In this document: positions 1-10,281 of the stretch, piece by piece
Layout: each line of letters starts with the position of its first letter
Numbering within the stretch: position 1 is the first letter of the stretch
Assembly: GCA_016201045.1 (NCBI GenBank)
Contig: JACQDM010000001.1
Location: 496,001-560,000 of the forward strand
DNA: 64,000 nt
Source: Afipia sp.
GTDB lineage: Bacteria; Pseudomonadota; Alphaproteobacteria; Rhizobiales; Xanthobacteraceae
Direction: 5' to 3'
Position numbers and translations under genes: made by a program
Notes under the pieces: model-generated
What the model was told of the DNA's origin: nothing
What the model saw: the letters and a program-made list of their open reading frames with translations, nothing else
The model's database searches: none

Positions 1-192
1 TTCATCAGGTACAGGCCCTGATTGTAGAGCTTGTCCGCCGGCTCATCGACGTAGACTTCGTCCTTGGAGAACAGCTTGTCGTAGAGCGCGCCAGCACCGC
101 AGCCGCCCAGCATCGGCGACAGCAGCATCAACGCCAGCGCCATGCGCAGGCGGCCGCCACGATCGGACAATTTACGCGGTTCGAGCGACATG
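1..192 (-). CDS. bamD: Outer membrane assembly lipoprotein BamD (N-terminal part)
   Basis: Only the first 64 codons are in the window; the gene runs off the left edge. The ATG is at 192 and the product begins MSLEPRKLSDRGGR, followed by a hydrophobic stretch ending in the lipobox LGGC, so it is a lipoprotein. The next part (PADKLYNQGLYLM) matches the start of the first TPR helix of BamD/ComL, which helps the BAM complex insert outer membrane beta-barrels. It follows lpxC in the same direction, as is usual after alphaproteobacterial dcw clusters. The assignment rests on the N-terminus and context only. Confidence 0.8.
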
Positions 193-419
193 AATTCTGG
201 CCGACCTGAGTGATGCACCGACGCGAGGATATGGTTTGCGGGTTTAAGGGTTGCTACGGGCCCGAAACCGACGCCCGTTTTCAGCGGTCCCGCAGCGATT
301 ATCTAGCCGAAAACAGTATCTGAACCAACCGGATAGGCAGACATTTCGCCCGCATTAAGGCGGGTTGCCACACTTCAAGATTCGCTTGGTTAAGACCTCT
401 CAGCAGCCAAAAGCGGCGC

Positions 420-1385
420 TTAGGACACGTCCGGCGCGAAAGTCGCCGCGGCAAGGCCGCCGGTGACATCGGCATGGCCGCGCGCACGGCGTTTGGCGAC
501 GGGCACGAGAACCGGCTCAACCGCTTCGACGATCCGCCAGGCATGGCGGTCGGCGAGGAGTGCAGTGAGAACGGCATGGTTGAGCTTGTGGCCACCGCGA
601 ACCGACTTGTAGAGGCCGAGCAGCGGCAGACCCGCGAGCGCAAGATCGCCCACCACGTCGAGAACCTTGTGACGCACGCACTCGTCGGCGTAGCGAAGAC
701 CCTCGGCGTTGAGCACGCGGGTCTCGTCGAACACGACCGAATTCTCGAACGACGCGCCGAGCGCGTAACCCTCGCTCCACAGCTTGGCGACATCGCTCAT
801 CAGGCCGAAGGTGCGGGCGCGGCAGATATCGCGGCGGAAGCTGTCCGCATTCATGTCGAAATTATAAGCCTGACGGCCGATCTGCGAATTGGCGAAATCG
901 ATTTCGATTTCGGCGCGGAAACCATTGTGCGGGCGGATTTCGCCGAAGGAATTTCCGATCGAAACCTGAACTGTCTTGAGCACTTCGATGTAGCGGCGCG
1001 GTGCGCTCTGCTGCACGAGGCCGACGCTGTCGATAGCGGCAACGAAGGGAGCGGCGCTGCCGTCCATGATCGGCACTTCGGGGCCGTCGACTTCGATGGT
1101 GGCGTTGTCGACGCCCATGCCGCGCAGAGCGGCGAGCACATGTTCGGCGGTGGAAACGCAGGGGCCTTCCTTATCGCCGAGCACAGTCGCGAAGTCGGTG
1201 GCGATGACGGAGGTCGCGGCAGCCTGAACCTCACGGTCGGCGCCTTCGAGGCCTGTACGGATGAAAACGAAGCCGGTGTTGATATCGGCGGGAGCAAGGG
1301 TCAGAGAGACAGGCGATCCGGAATGGACGCCGACGCCGGTCACGGTGACTGGCGCGCGTAGCGTGGTTTGGCGACCGGATTTCAT
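420..1385 (-). CDS. lpxC: UDP-3-O-acyl-N-acetylglucosamine deacetylase LpxC
   Basis: LpxC is the zinc deacetylase that commits UDP-3-O-acyl-GlcNAc to lipid A synthesis in the cytoplasm. The product is about 321 aa, a normal length. The N-terminus reads RQTTLRAPVTVTGVGVHSG, and the zinc-site motifs are visible: TAEHVLAALRG, then RHKVLDVVGDLALAG (HKxxD). The ATG at 1385 (MKSGRQTT) is preferred over an in-frame GTG two codons upstream because the family starts this way. It lies downstream of ftsZ with a 318-bp gap and a terminator, so it probably has its own promoter. Confidence 0.96.
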   Translation of the reverse strand: MKSGRQTTLRAPVTVTGVGVHSGSPVSLTLAPADINTGFVFIRTGLEGADREVQAAATSVIATDFATVLGDKEGPCVSTAEHVLAALRGMGVDNATIEVDGPEVPIMDGSAAPFVAAIDSVGLVQQSAPRRYIEVLKTVQVSIGNSFGEIRPHNGFRAEIEIDFANSQIGRQAYNFDMNADSFRRDICRARTFGLMSDVAKLWSEGYALGASFENSVVFDETRVLNAEGLRYADECVRHKVLDVVGDLALAGLPLLGLYKSVRGGHKLNHAVLTALLADRHAWRIVEAVEPVLVPVAKRRARGHADVTGGLAAATFAPDVS

Positions 1386-1703
1386 ACCCACTTGCCCACT
1401 GACTTAACGATCCGAGGCCGAAACGCTCAAAGATCGTCCCCCAACGTGGCTGGGACCTTAGTCACTGCACCCGAAAGCGCCACTCACGCTTGTTTACCGA
1501 TTGTTACCCCATTGCCGCCGCAATCGCGCCGCCGGTTCGGCCCATTCCGTATCCCAGAGCCGCTATCCTCCGGCAATATCGGAAGAAAAATATCTCATTA
1601 TTGTCAGTGGCTTATCGGAACAGAATTTAATCCGCTGTCGCGCCAGCAAAAAGCCCCGGTCGATCTGACCGGGGCCTTTTGATTTCACCGATTGTAACAG
1701 ACC
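1386..1703. other. Intergenic region between ftsZ and lpxC
   Basis: This 318-bp gap holds the ftsZ terminator at its right end (1648-1680) and presumably the lpxC promoter in the remainder. I see no convincing ORF, RNA gene or repeat in it. The long open frames that cross it have no family resemblance. Confidence 0.5.
1648..1680 (-). terminator. Rho-independent terminator after ftsZ
   Basis: On the minus strand an 8-bp GC-rich stem (GCCCCGGT on the plus strand at 1653-1660, ACCGGGGC at 1668-1675) with a 7-nt loop is followed by a run of five T. It lies 24 bases past the ftsZ stop codon and would separate ftsZ from lpxC. Confidence 0.85.
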
Positions 1704-3437
1704 TCAGTTGGCCTGCCGCCGCAGAAAGGCGGGGATATCCAGATGGTCGTCCGAACCCTGGGAAGGCACGGGAGCCGTCCGGCCGTGAGAATCGAGTCCC
1801 TGAGGCGCTGGGCGGCGACCGTACTCCGACACCGGCTCTCCGCCGAACTCCGGCGGAATCGGCTTGAGCGGCTTACGGGCGGGCAGCGGAGGCATCGCGG
1901 ACATTTCGGGTGCCGAAGTGCGCCCCGAGACCGGGGCTTCGCTGTCCTCGTCGCGGCGGCCGAGGCCGACATTGGCAAGGCGCTGGAGCAGCGAGGTGCG
2001 AGCCTTCTGCGGGTGATCCTCAGAGGTTTCGCCGCGGGCGCGGCGGATTTCGTTCTGGGCCGGAACCGGCAATTCGTCGAAATCCGGCATGCGCGGCGCG
2101 CGAAGCGGGAGACGTTCGGCAGCCGGAGGGATGAATGCGGTCGGCGGAGCCGGCTCGTGCAATTCCATCGGCTCTTCGTGATCGGGGAACAGCGACGGCT
2201 TTGGCGGGATCGGACGCACGCTGACATCGCCATAGGTTGCCGACTGTGCCGGAACCGGACGCTCGATCGGCGCAACGGCTTCGGCAATCGCTGCGAGCGC
2301 AGCCTTGTCGATCTGCTCGGCGCGGATCGGAGAAGCGGCAACCGCAGGCTTGGCTTCGTGTTTCGCAACCGCGCGCTGGGTATCGGCGCGCAGGCGCGCA
2401 GTAAGTTCGGCGAGGCGGCTCTTTTCAGGAACGGCCGAGCTTGTCGAAGACGGAATACCGGCCTTCGCAACGGACGCTTCGGTGCCGGTCGCAACGACCG
2501 AGACGCGGATGACACCGTCGAGGCTTTCGTCGAACGTCGCGCCGACAATGATGTTGGCGTGCTCGTCCACCTCTTCACGAATACGGGTCGCGGCTTCGTC
2601 GACTTCGAACAGCGTGAGATCCTTGCCGCCGGTGATGGAGATCAACAGGCCCTTCGCGCCCTTCATCGACGAATCGTCGATCAGCGGGTTGGCGATGGCG
2701 GCTTCGGCGGCGGTCATGGCGCGCTTCTCGCCCGACGCTTCGCCGGTGCCCATCATGGCCTTGCCCATGTCCTTCATCACAGCGCGGACATCGGCGAAGT
2801 CGAGATTGATGAGGCCTTCCTTGACCATCAGATCGGTGATGCAGGCGACGCCCGAATAGAGCACCTGGTCGGCCATCGCGAACGCGTCGGCGAAGGTGGT
2901 TTTCTCGTTGGCGACACGGAACAGATTCTGGTTCGGGATGATCAGCAGCGTATCGACCACCTTGGCGAGTTCGGCGATGCCGATCTCCGCCGTCTTCATG
3001 CGGCGCACACCCTCGAAGTGGAACGGCTTGGTGATAACGCCGACGGTGAGGATTCCCATCTCGCGCGCGGTCGCAGCGATGACGGGAGCCGCACCCGTAC
3101 CTGTGCCGCCGCCCATGCCGGCGGTGACGAAAACCATGTTCGCGCCCGTCAGATGGTCGCGGATCTCATCGAGAACTTCCTGTGCTGCCGCCGCGCCGAT
3201 ATCCGGCTGCGAGCCCGCGCCCAATCCCTGCGTCACCTGGGTGCCCATCTGCACGATGCGCTGGGCCTTCGACATCGTGAGCGCCTGCGCGTCGGTATTG
3301 GCGACGACGAAGTCGACGCCCTGCAGACCGGCCGCGATCATGTTGTTGACGGCATTGCCGCCTGCGCCGCCGACGCCGAACACGGTGATACGCGGCTTCA
3401 GCTCGCGGATATCGGGTTTCTGGAATTCCAGTGTCAT
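1704..3437 (-). CDS. ftsZ: Cell division protein FtsZ
   Basis: FtsZ is the tubulin-like GTPase that forms the division ring. The start at 3437 gives [15 protein letters not shown]. The nucleotide-binding [12 protein letters not shown] and the tubulin signature [10 protein letters not shown] are present, with the T7-loop region further on. At 577 aa it is much longer than E. coli FtsZ because of a long Pro/Arg/Glu-rich linker after about residue 320, as in other rhizobial FtsZ proteins. It ends with a conserved tail peptide ([11 protein letters not shown]) that binds FtsA and other partners. It follows ftsA by 89 bp and ends at a strong terminator. Confidence 0.98.
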   Translation of the reverse strand: MTLEFQKPDIRELKPRITVFGVGGAGGNAVNNMIAAGLQGVDFVVANTDAQALTMSKAQRIVQMGTQVTQGLGAGSQPDIGAAAAQEVLDEIRDHLTGANMVFVTAGMGGGTGTGAAPVIAATAREMGILTVGVITKPFHFEGVRRMKTAEIGIAELAKVVDTLLIIPNQNLFRVANEKTTFADAFAMADQVLYSGVACITDLMVKEGLINLDFADVRAVMKDMGKAMMGTGEASGEKRAMTAAEAAIANPLIDDSSMKGAKGLLISITGGKDLTLFEVDEAATRIREEVDEHANIIVGATFDESLDGVIRVSVVATGTEASVAKAGIPSSTSSAVPEKSRLAELTARLRADTQRAVAKHEAKPAVAASPIRAEQIDKAALAAIAEAVAPIERPVPAQSATYGDVSVRPIPPKPSLFPDHEEPMELHEPAPPTAFIPPAAERLPLRAPRMPDFDELPVPAQNEIRRARGETSEDHPQKARTSLLQRLANVGLGRRDEDSEAPVSGRTSAPEMSAMPPLPARKPLKPIPPEFGGEPVSEYGRRPAPQGLDSHGRTAPVPSQGSDDHLDIPAFLRRQAN

Positions 3438-3526
3438 TGTTGCCTCTCGAATTACGCGCGCGCGCTAAACGCTCGGGATATACGCCCAAGCCGTTAATAG
3501 ATCGGTAAGGATGACGGTCCCGGCCA

Positions 3527-4852
3527 TCAAAAACCCTCGCGAAGCCATCGCCCGATCTTTCCGAAGTAGCCGCCGTCTGTCCCCGTCATGAGTTGCCGCG
3601 TTTGCCGCGGTTCAATGTGTTCGCGATGAGCGAATTGGGGGTACACCAGCAGGCCTGCAGGCACCGCGAAGGAGGCAAATTTGGCTTCCGGCGGCAGGCG
3701 GACGAAGCCCAGGGGGCGTCCGACCCGAACCGGCCGGTTGAGAATGCGCGATGCGGTTTCCGGGATTCCCGGCAGCTGCGACGCACCACCGCTCAACACA
3801 ACTCGCGCCCTCGGCTCTGCCGCAAAGGGGGAATCCGCGAGCCGGTCCCTGACCATCTCAAAAGTCTCCTCGACCCGCTGCCTTACGATGTTGGCAATCG
3901 TGGCGCGTGAAACGATTTGCGATGCATCGCGGTCGAAGTCATCCGCGACCGGAACGCTGACCGAGTCGCGAGCATCGGATCCGCCCGTCAAGGCGGTGCC
4001 ATATAACGTCTTGATTCGCTCGGCATCCGCAATGCATGTGCCCAGGCCCCGTGCAAGATCCATCGTGATGTGTTGCCCGCCGAGCGCAAACCCGCCGGCA
4101 TGGACGAACTGGCCGCCCGAATAGGTGGCAATGGTTGTGGTGCCCGCGCCCATCTCGACAACGGCAGCGCCGAGATCGGCTTCATCGCCGGTCAGGACCG
4201 CCAATCCCGCGGCATAAGGTGCAGCAGCCATCGCCTCGACGTTCAGATGACAGCGCTCGACCACCAGCATGAGGTTCTTGGCGGCGGTCGCGTCGGCGGT
4301 GACGACATTCATGTCGATTCCAAATTGGCGCGCGACCATGCCGCGCGGGTCGCGGACGCCTTTGACGCCGTCGAGCGAATAGCCGACGGGAATCGTGTGA
4401 AGAACGGTGCGTCCCGGCGGTGTCGCGTGGCGCATGCCGGTACCGATCACGCGCGTCATGTCGTGCGGCGCAACCGAACCGCCGCGAATCTCGGACGACG
4501 CTTCGACGAGCTCCCCACGCAGACGGCCGGCCGATACCGACAGCAGAACGGATTCGACGCGGACCTTCGCCATACGCTCGGCCAGCGCGACGGCCTGCCG
4601 CACCGCATGTTCGCAGGCATTGAGATCGGCGACCGCGCCGGACTTCATGCCGCGCGACTGAATATGGCTGAGACCGATGATTTCGACCGCATGCGTGCGG
4701 CCCGGCAACGCTTCGGTCGGCGAACAAGGCTTTAATCGCCCGATAAGACAGGCGATCTTGCTGGTTCCAATATCGAGGGCGGCGACGAGCGCCGATTTGT
4801 TCGGCGGCATCCGGCGCGTTTTTGGGGTCTGGACACCGTCGAGGCCGGTCAT
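3527..4852 (-). CDS. ftsA: Cell division protein FtsA
   Basis: FtsA is the actin-like ATPase that tethers FtsZ to the membrane. The product is 441 aa. The phosphate-1 motif ALDIGTSKIACLIG is near residue 25, the SHS2-type 1C subdomain follows, and the adenosine motif VVLSGGASQLPGI is near residue 350. The C-terminus (GKIGRWLREGF) looks like the usual amphipathic membrane-targeting helix. Its ATG overlaps the ftsQ stop by 4 bases (ATGA), implying translational coupling. Confidence 0.97.
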   Translation of the reverse strand: MTGLDGVQTPKTRRMPPNKSALVAALDIGTSKIACLIGRLKPCSPTEALPGRTHAVEIIGLSHIQSRGMKSGAVADLNACEHAVRQAVALAERMAKVRVESVLLSVSAGRLRGELVEASSEIRGGSVAPHDMTRVIGTGMRHATPPGRTVLHTIPVGYSLDGVKGVRDPRGMVARQFGIDMNVVTADATAAKNLMLVVERCHLNVEAMAAAPYAAGLAVLTGDEADLGAAVVEMGAGTTTIATYSGGQFVHAGGFALGGQHITMDLARGLGTCIADAERIKTLYGTALTGGSDARDSVSVPVADDFDRDASQIVSRATIANIVRQRVEETFEMVRDRLADSPFAAEPRARVVLSGGASQLPGIPETASRILNRPVRVGRPLGFVRLPPEAKFASFAVPAGLLVYPQFAHREHIEPRQTRQLMTGTDGGYFGKIGRWLREGF

Positions 4853-5838
4853 GCGTCACCGGCCTTCTTTTTCGGCATCTTGGCCTTCAGCGATTCCTCG
4901 CGCGCCTTCGCCGCGTCTTCCGACAGGCGCACGGTCACGCGATCCGGCAGCCGCATGTCGATGGCGGTGATGTCGCGCGAAAACAGATCGTTTTCCTTGT
5001 CGAGTCTGGTGAGCGTTTCGAGAGCACCGTTCAGATTGGTTTCCGGCAGGCGGATGTCGAGGCCATTGTTGAGGCGCAGATTCCAGCGGCGTTCGCCGAC
5101 GAACACCATCGCCTTCACCTGCGAGCGCACATGCGGGTAGAACCCGAGCATCTGCAGAAAATCCTTCGCGCGCGTCTCGGCGCCCTTGCCGACAACGAGC
5201 GGCAACATGACGAAGCGGCTGGCGACGAACGGCTCCAGCACTGTGCCGTCGTCGCCGATCACGGACACGCGCCCGTCGTGCTGCCACAGCGCATAAGGCG
5301 CGCGCTCGGTGATGTCGATCTGCAGCTTGCCAGGGTAGAGTTTCTGCACGGTCGCCTCGCCGATCCACGGATCGGATTTCAGGCGGTCGCGCACGTCTGA
5401 GGCATTGAGAAACAACAGCGAGGAGCGCCCGTTTACGCCGCCTGCGGTGAGAACCTCATCCTGCGTGAGTTGCTTGCGGCCGGTGATCGCGACATCGGTG
5501 ATGCGAAAGCCGACGGCATTGGCGGCGGCGTTGCGCGTATCGCTGACCGCGCCGAAAAAGCTGTCGACCTCGCCACTCCGGATCAATCCGAATACGCCGG
5601 CGGATGCGATAAGAACAACGAAGGCTGCGACTCCGACACCGCGCGGCAGAAAGCGTTCCAGCGCCGCAAACCGGCTGTTGCGATCGTGATCGTCGAAAGC
5701 AGAAATCGAGGCGGGCCGGATGACGGGCTCAGGCGAACGGACGCGGGAACGCGAGGCCCTTTTCTTGGCGGCCTTTTTTCCCAGGTCAGATTGATGCCCC
5801 TGCTCTACCGGCCGAGAGAGGCGTCCTCCACCATCCAT
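4849..5838 (-). CDS. ftsQ: Cell division protein FtsQ
   Basis: FtsQ is a bitopic inner membrane protein linking early and late divisome proteins. The product is 329 aa. A long basic cytoplasmic N-terminus (KKAAKKRASRSR) precedes one transmembrane helix near residues 72-90 (VGVAAFVVLIASAGVFGLI). A POTRA domain follows (about 110-180; FRITDVAITGRKQLTQDEV), then the FtsQ/DivIB beta domain. The start overlaps the end of ddl by 34 bp. Confidence 0.95.
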   Translation of the reverse strand: MDGGGRLSRPVEQGHQSDLGKKAAKKRASRSRVRSPEPVIRPASISAFDDHDRNSRFAALERFLPRGVGVAAFVVLIASAGVFGLIRSGEVDSFFGAVSDTRNAAANAVGFRITDVAITGRKQLTQDEVLTAGGVNGRSSLLFLNASDVRDRLKSDPWIGEATVQKLYPGKLQIDITERAPYALWQHDGRVSVIGDDGTVLEPFVASRFVMLPLVVGKGAETRAKDFLQMLGFYPHVRSQVKAMVFVGERRWNLRLNNGLDIRLPETNLNGALETLTRLDKENDLFSRDITAIDMRLPDRVTVRLSEDAAKAREESLKAKMPKKKAGDA

Positions 5839-6725
5839 TGCACCAACTCGTCAAATGTCACGCCCGCATACGCTGCAAGCTCTGGAACAAGTGACGTCTC
5901 GGTCATTCCGGGTTGGGTGTTCACTTCGAGGCAGATCAGTCCGTCTGTCCCCTCGATGCGGTCGTCGTAACGGAAATCCGCACGGCTCACGCCCCGGCAA
6001 CCGAGCGCCATATGCGCCGCCAGCGTCAACCTTCGGACCTCCTGGTAAACAAAAGGTAAAATAGGTGCGGGCAGGACGTGTTTTGACCCGCCTATTGAAT
6101 ACTTTGCCTCGTAATCGTAGAACTTGAGCGACGACTCGATCTCGATCACTTCGCTTGCCTCGCCCTTGATGACGGCGCAGGTCAGTTCCTTACCCGCGAT
6201 GTATTTTTCGACCAGCAACTGGTCGCCGTGAGCCCAGTCGTCGCGGAAAAGCTCCTGAGGCGGATGCGCGTGATCTTCCGTCACGATGAAAACGCCGACG
6301 CTCGATCCATCCGCTACCGGCTTGATGACGTAAGGCGGCTTCATCGGGTGGGCCTTGGCGATCTTCAGACGCGACAGCGTGACGCCTTCGGCCACAGGCA
6401 CGCCTGCGGTGGCCATTACAGTCTTGGCGAGATCCTTCTGCATCGCCAGTGACGACGAGAGTACGCCGGAATGCGTGTAGGGAATCCCGATGGTTTCGAG
6501 CACGCCCTGGATGGTGCCGTCTTCGCCGGGGCGTCCGTGCAGCATTACCAGCGCCACGTCGGGCTTGAGCTGATCGAGAACGGTCGCGATGTCGCGCTTC
6601 ACGTCGATGCGCGTGACGCGATAACCCTTGCGCTCAAGCGCATCGGCGCACGCCTTGCCCGAGCGCAGCGAGACTTCCCGCTCCGACGACCATCCACCCA
6701 TCAAGACCGCGACGTGTTTTGACAT
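5805..6725 (-). CDS. ddl: D-alanine--D-alanine ligase
   Basis: Ddl joins two D-alanines for the peptidoglycan precursor, using ATP in the cytoplasm. The product is 306 aa from the ATG at 6725 ([20 protein letters not shown]), the classic Ddl N-terminus. The ATP-grasp fold is shown by PPYVIKPVADGSSVGVFIV, the middle segment LLVEKYIAGKELTCAVI and the metal site LICLEVNTQPGMTE. The ATG overlaps the murB stop by one base (TGATG). An in-frame extension upstream to 6755 lies inside murB and is not needed. Confidence 0.97.
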   Translation of the reverse strand: MSKHVAVLMGGWSSEREVSLRSGKACADALERKGYRVTRIDVKRDIATVLDQLKPDVALVMLHGRPGEDGTIQGVLETIGIPYTHSGVLSSSLAMQKDLAKTVMATAGVPVAEGVTLSRLKIAKAHPMKPPYVIKPVADGSSVGVFIVTEDHAHPPQELFRDDWAHGDQLLVEKYIAGKELTCAVIKGEASEVIEIESSLKFYDYEAKYSIGGSKHVLPAPILPFVYQEVRRLTLAAHMALGCRGVSRADFRYDDRIEGTDGLICLEVNTQPGMTETSLVPELAAYAGVTFDELVQWMVEDASLGR

Positions 6726-7642
6726 CAGGCTTTTCCGATCCGCTTGATTTCCCATTGCAGTTCGACGCCGGAGTGTTGCTTGACGCGAGCGCGAACCGTC
6801 TCGCCCAAGGTTTCGATATCATGCCCCGTCGCGTCGCCCGTGTTGATCAGAAAATTGCAGTGCATTTCGGACACCTGCGCGCCGCCGATCTTCAGGCAAC
6901 GGCAACCGGCCGCATCCACCAGCTTCCACGCGCTGTGACCCGGCGGGTTCTTGAACGTCGAGCCGCCGGTTTTCTCGCGGATCGGCTGCGCGGTTTCGCG
7001 ATGGGTCTGCACTTCATTCATCCGCGCGCGAATCTTTTCGGCATCGGCGATGTATCCGCGAAACAGCGCAGACGTAAAGACAACCGAGGGATCAACACCG
7101 GAATTGCGGTAGACGAATTTCATGTCGGCGTTGCTGAACGTCTGCTTCCTTCCATCGCGTGAAATGCCGGTCGCCTCAATCAACACATCCTTGGTCTCGC
7201 CGCCGTTCGCGCCCGCGTTCATGCGCAGCGCGCCGCCGATGGTGCCGGGAATTCCGAAGTAGAATTCAAGCCCGCCGATATTCGCGGCGGCCGCGACTTC
7301 GGCAACGCGCTTGTCGAGGACGGCTGTTCCCGCACGAACCGCGTCGCCCTCGGCTTTCACGTCGCCGAATCCTTTCGGCGAGAGACGAACGACAACGCCT
7401 TCGACCCCGCCGTCGCGCACGATGAGATTCGATCCGACGCCGACGACATAGACCGGAATGCTCGTCGGCAATTTCGACAGGACATAGGCGAGATCGTTTT
7501 CATCGGCGGGCGTGAATAAAATCTGCGCCGGTCCGCCAACACGAAACCACGTCAATGGTGCAAGCGATTCATTCGCAAGTAACCGCCCGCGCAAATCCGG
7601 CATCGCGGATTTTAGCTCACCGCTGATATCGGGAAAGCTCAA
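6725..7642 (-). CDS. murB: UDP-N-acetylenolpyruvoylglucosamine reductase MurB
   Basis: MurB is the FAD enzyme that reduces UDP-GlcNAc-enolpyruvate to UDP-MurNAc with NADPH. I chose the TTG at 7642 ([17 protein letters not shown]): it sits in a TTGA overlap with the murC stop and matches the N-terminus of close homologues, giving 305 aa. An ATG at 7684 would overlap murC by 46 bases. The FAD-binding signature [15 protein letters not shown] is near residue 65, with [18 protein letters not shown] and the C-terminal [12 protein letters not shown] of a type I MurB. Confidence 0.94.
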   Translation of the reverse strand: MSFPDISGELKSAMPDLRGRLLANESLAPLTWFRVGGPAQILFTPADENDLAYVLSKLPTSIPVYVVGVGSNLIVRDGGVEGVVVRLSPKGFGDVKAEGDAVRAGTAVLDKRVAEVAAAANIGGLEFYFGIPGTIGGALRMNAGANGGETKDVLIEATGISRDGRKQTFSNADMKFVYRNSGVDPSVVFTSALFRGYIADAEKIRARMNEVQTHRETAQPIREKTGGSTFKNPPGHSAWKLVDAAGCRCLKIGGAQVSEMHCNFLINTGDATGHDIETLGETVRARVKQHSGVELQWEIKRIGKA

Positions 7643-9045
7643 GCCTTCAGCGCCTTCAGTTCGCCCGGCAATGCGTAGGCCCATTGCGTGATGTTGCCCG
7701 CGCCGAGCAGCACGACGAAATCGTCTTTCTTCGCGATATCGCGCACAACACCGGCCAGCGCGGCGGCACTCTCCAGCGGAATGACTTCGCGATGGCCATG
7801 CGAACGCAGGCCCAGCACGAAGTGATCGCGGTCGATTCCCGGTATAGGCGCTTCGCCTGCGGGATAAACGTCGGCGACGATCACGGCATCCGCGTCGTTG
7901 AAGCAGGTACAGAATTCCTCGAACAGCGATTGCAGCCGCGTATAGCGATGCGGCTGCACCACGGCGACAACCTTGCCTTTCGTGGAATCGCGCGCGGCTT
8001 TGAGCGCGGCTGCGATTTCCACCGGATGATGTCCGTAGTCGTCAATGATCGTGACACCGTTCCATTCGCCGGTCTTGGTGAAGCGTCGCTTCACGCCACC
8101 GAATCCGGCAAGCGCATTGCGGATCGCCTCGTCTGAAATTCCGATTTCATGCGCAACCGCAATTGCCGCTGTGGCGTTGAGCGCGTTGTGACGTCCTGGC
8201 ATCGGCAGCATCAGATCCGGAATGACATGCTGCACGTCGGTCGTGCGGTTGCGAAATTCGACCTTGAACTTCGATCCGCCCTTAAATGGTTCGAGATCGA
8301 CAAGTCGCGCATCGGCCTGCGGGTTCTCGCCGTAGGTGATAATGCGGCGATCCTCGATCTTTCCGACCAGCGCCTGCACCACAGGATGGTCGATGCACAT
8401 CACAGCGAAACCGTAGAACGGCACGCTCTCGACGAAGTTGCGAAATGCGTCCTGCACGGCGTCGAACGTCTTGAAGTGATCGAGATGCTCGGGATCGACA
8501 TTGGTGACGATTGCGACATCGGCGGGCAATTTCAAAAACGTGCCGTCGCTCTCGTCGGCTTCGACGACCATCCACTCGCCCGCACCGAGCCGCGCATTGG
8601 TGCCGTATGCGTTGATGATGCCGCCGTTGATGACCGTCGGATCGAGGTTGCCCGCATCCAGCAACGTCGCGACCATCGAAGTTGTGGTGGTCTTTCCGTG
8701 CGTACCGGCAATCGCGATGCAGCTTTTCAGCCGCATCAGTTCGGCGAGCATTTCGGCGCGGCGCACGACGGGAATGCGAAGCCCGCGCGCGGCGATCAAT
8801 TCCGGATTGTCGCGTTTGATGGCAGTGGAGACGACCAGCACATCCGCGCCGTCGACATTCTCCGCCTTGTGGCCAACGGTGACCTTGACGCCCTTGCTGC
8901 GCAGGCGAACGACGTTGGCATTTTCCGAAGCGTCGGAGCCTTGCACCGTGTAGCCGAGATTACAAAGCACCTCGGCGATGCCGCTCATGCCGATGCCGCC
9001 GATCCCGACAAAGTGGATGGGTCCGATTTCGCGCGGCAGTCTCAT
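7639..9045 (-). CDS. murC: UDP-N-acetylmuramate--L-alanine ligase MurC
   Basis: MurC adds L-Ala to UDP-MurNAc, the first stem-peptide residue. The product is 468 aa from the ATG at 9045 ([17 protein letters not shown]); a TTG one codon upstream is possible. The N-terminal Rossmann-like motif is [17 protein letters not shown], the ATP loop is [13 protein letters not shown] near residue 108, and [11 protein letters not shown] is the expected Mur ligase motif near residue 335. It lies between murG and murB. Confidence 0.97.
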   Translation of the reverse strand: MRLPREIGPIHFVGIGGIGMSGIAEVLCNLGYTVQGSDASENANVVRLRSKGVKVTVGHKAENVDGADVLVVSTAIKRDNPELIAARGLRIPVVRRAEMLAELMRLKSCIAIAGTHGKTTTTSMVATLLDAGNLDPTVINGGIINAYGTNARLGAGEWMVVEADESDGTFLKLPADVAIVTNVDPEHLDHFKTFDAVQDAFRNFVESVPFYGFAVMCIDHPVVQALVGKIEDRRIITYGENPQADARLVDLEPFKGGSKFKVEFRNRTTDVQHVIPDLMLPMPGRHNALNATAAIAVAHEIGISDEAIRNALAGFGGVKRRFTKTGEWNGVTIIDDYGHHPVEIAAALKAARDSTKGKVVAVVQPHRYTRLQSLFEEFCTCFNDADAVIVADVYPAGEAPIPGIDRDHFVLGLRSHGHREVIPLESAAALAGVVRDIAKKDDFVVLLGAGNITQWAYALPGELKALKA

Positions 9046-9107
9046 CAAATATCCCCGGTTTTCGGCGTACTGGATGCCTTGCTTTGGCAGGGCATGACAA
9101 GACCAAA

Positions 9108-10223
9108 CTAAGGCCGAATTGCCTGCAAACCGGCGACTTTGGTTACCAGATCGGCCAAACGCTCCGCCGCGTCGAGCTTACCGACAGCCTTTGCGTTTTT
9201 TGCCATGTCCGCAAGGCGCTGCGGCTCGGCGGCGAGCGCGGAAATTTCCGCCGCGAGTCGGTCCGGCGTGAATTCGCTTTGCGGAATGCGGATCGCGGCG
9301 TCCACGTCTTGCAATACGCCGGCATTGGCAAACTGGTCCTGATCGATCGCTCCCGGCAGCGGCACCAGAATCGAAGGACGCCCGATCGCGCCAAGTTCCG
9401 CGACCGTCCCCGCGCCCGAACGCGATACGACAAGGTGGCTCGACGCGAGACGCACGGGCAGGTCGCCAAAGAACGGCGCCAGCTCAACGTTCACTTTCAG
9501 TCTGTCGTAAGTCGCGCGCACGCGCGCCATGTCTTCGTCGCGGACCTGCTGCACGATCGTCAGTCTGTTCCAGAGCGACGGCTCCAGCCGCTCGATGGCC
9601 GGCGGCACGATATCCGCCATGATGCGCGCGCCCTGGCTGCCGCCGACAACGAGCAAGCGCAGCGGACCCGTCGCGGTGGGCGCGGAATATTCAACAGCAG
9701 CCGCGGCGAGAATGGCTGGACGCATCGGCGTGCCGGTGACGGTCGCTTTTGCCGCGAGTGCAGGATCGTGATCGAGCACGCCCGGCAACGAGGTCGCAAT
9801 CGCACTCGCGCGCGACGACAAAAGTTTGTTGGCGCGGCCCATCACTGCATTGGCGTCGTGAATGACGGTCGGGATACCGAGCAACTTCGCGGCAAGTAGC
9901 GGCGGCAATGTCGGATAGCCGCCGAAGCCGACCACGGCGCGCGGCTTCGATCGCTGCAGAAGCATCAGCGCCTTGATGCCACCCGCGGCGAGCATCGTGC
10001 CGGTTCGTGCCAGCGCCCACGGCGTTTTGCTTCGTACAGTCTCCGACGGCACGATGTCGAACATGTCGCGCGAGAACAGACCGCCATATTGAACGGCGCG
10101 GGAATCCGTCACCAGCCGCACACGCGCCCCGCGCTTCATCAGCGCAACGCCCAGCGCCTCGGCGGGAAACAGATGCCCTCCGGTGCCGCCCGCCGCCAGC
10201 ATGATGAGTGGCGCGTCTGTCAT
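9108..10223 (-). CDS. murG: UDP-GlcNAc:lipid I GlcNAc transferase MurG
   Basis: MurG converts lipid I to lipid II on the cytoplasmic face of the inner membrane. From the ATG at 10223 the product is 371 aa and begins [21 protein letters not shown], with the glycine-rich loop GGTGGH. The second loop [13 protein letters not shown] and the UDP-GlcNAc site [18 protein letters not shown] are present. A longer frame upstream to 10313 lacks family similarity. Confidence 0.97.
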   Translation of the reverse strand: MTDAPLIMLAAGGTGGHLFPAEALGVALMKRGARVRLVTDSRAVQYGGLFSRDMFDIVPSETVRSKTPWALARTGTMLAAGGIKALMLLQRSKPRAVVGFGGYPTLPPLLAAKLLGIPTVIHDANAVMGRANKLLSSRASAIATSLPGVLDHDPALAAKATVTGTPMRPAILAAAAVEYSAPTATGPLRLLVVGGSQGARIMADIVPPAIERLEPSLWNRLTIVQQVRDEDMARVRATYDRLKVNVELAPFFGDLPVRLASSHLVVSRSGAGTVAELGAIGRPSILVPLPGAIDQDQFANAGVLQDVDAAIRIPQSEFTPDRLAAEISALAAEPQRLADMAKNAKAVGKLDAAERLADLVTKVAGLQAIRP

Positions 10224-10281
10224 TTTCTTGCGCGAATTCTTTTCGCAAAACCACTGCACACTTTTTCGGAATGCGCGTTCA

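Noticed and set aside
1743-3497. Long open frame opposite ftsZ (584 codons, plus strand)
   Set aside because: It mirrors ftsZ codon structure, is Arg-rich and low in family-like motifs, and ftsZ is certain. Similar mirror frames lie opposite most dcw genes.
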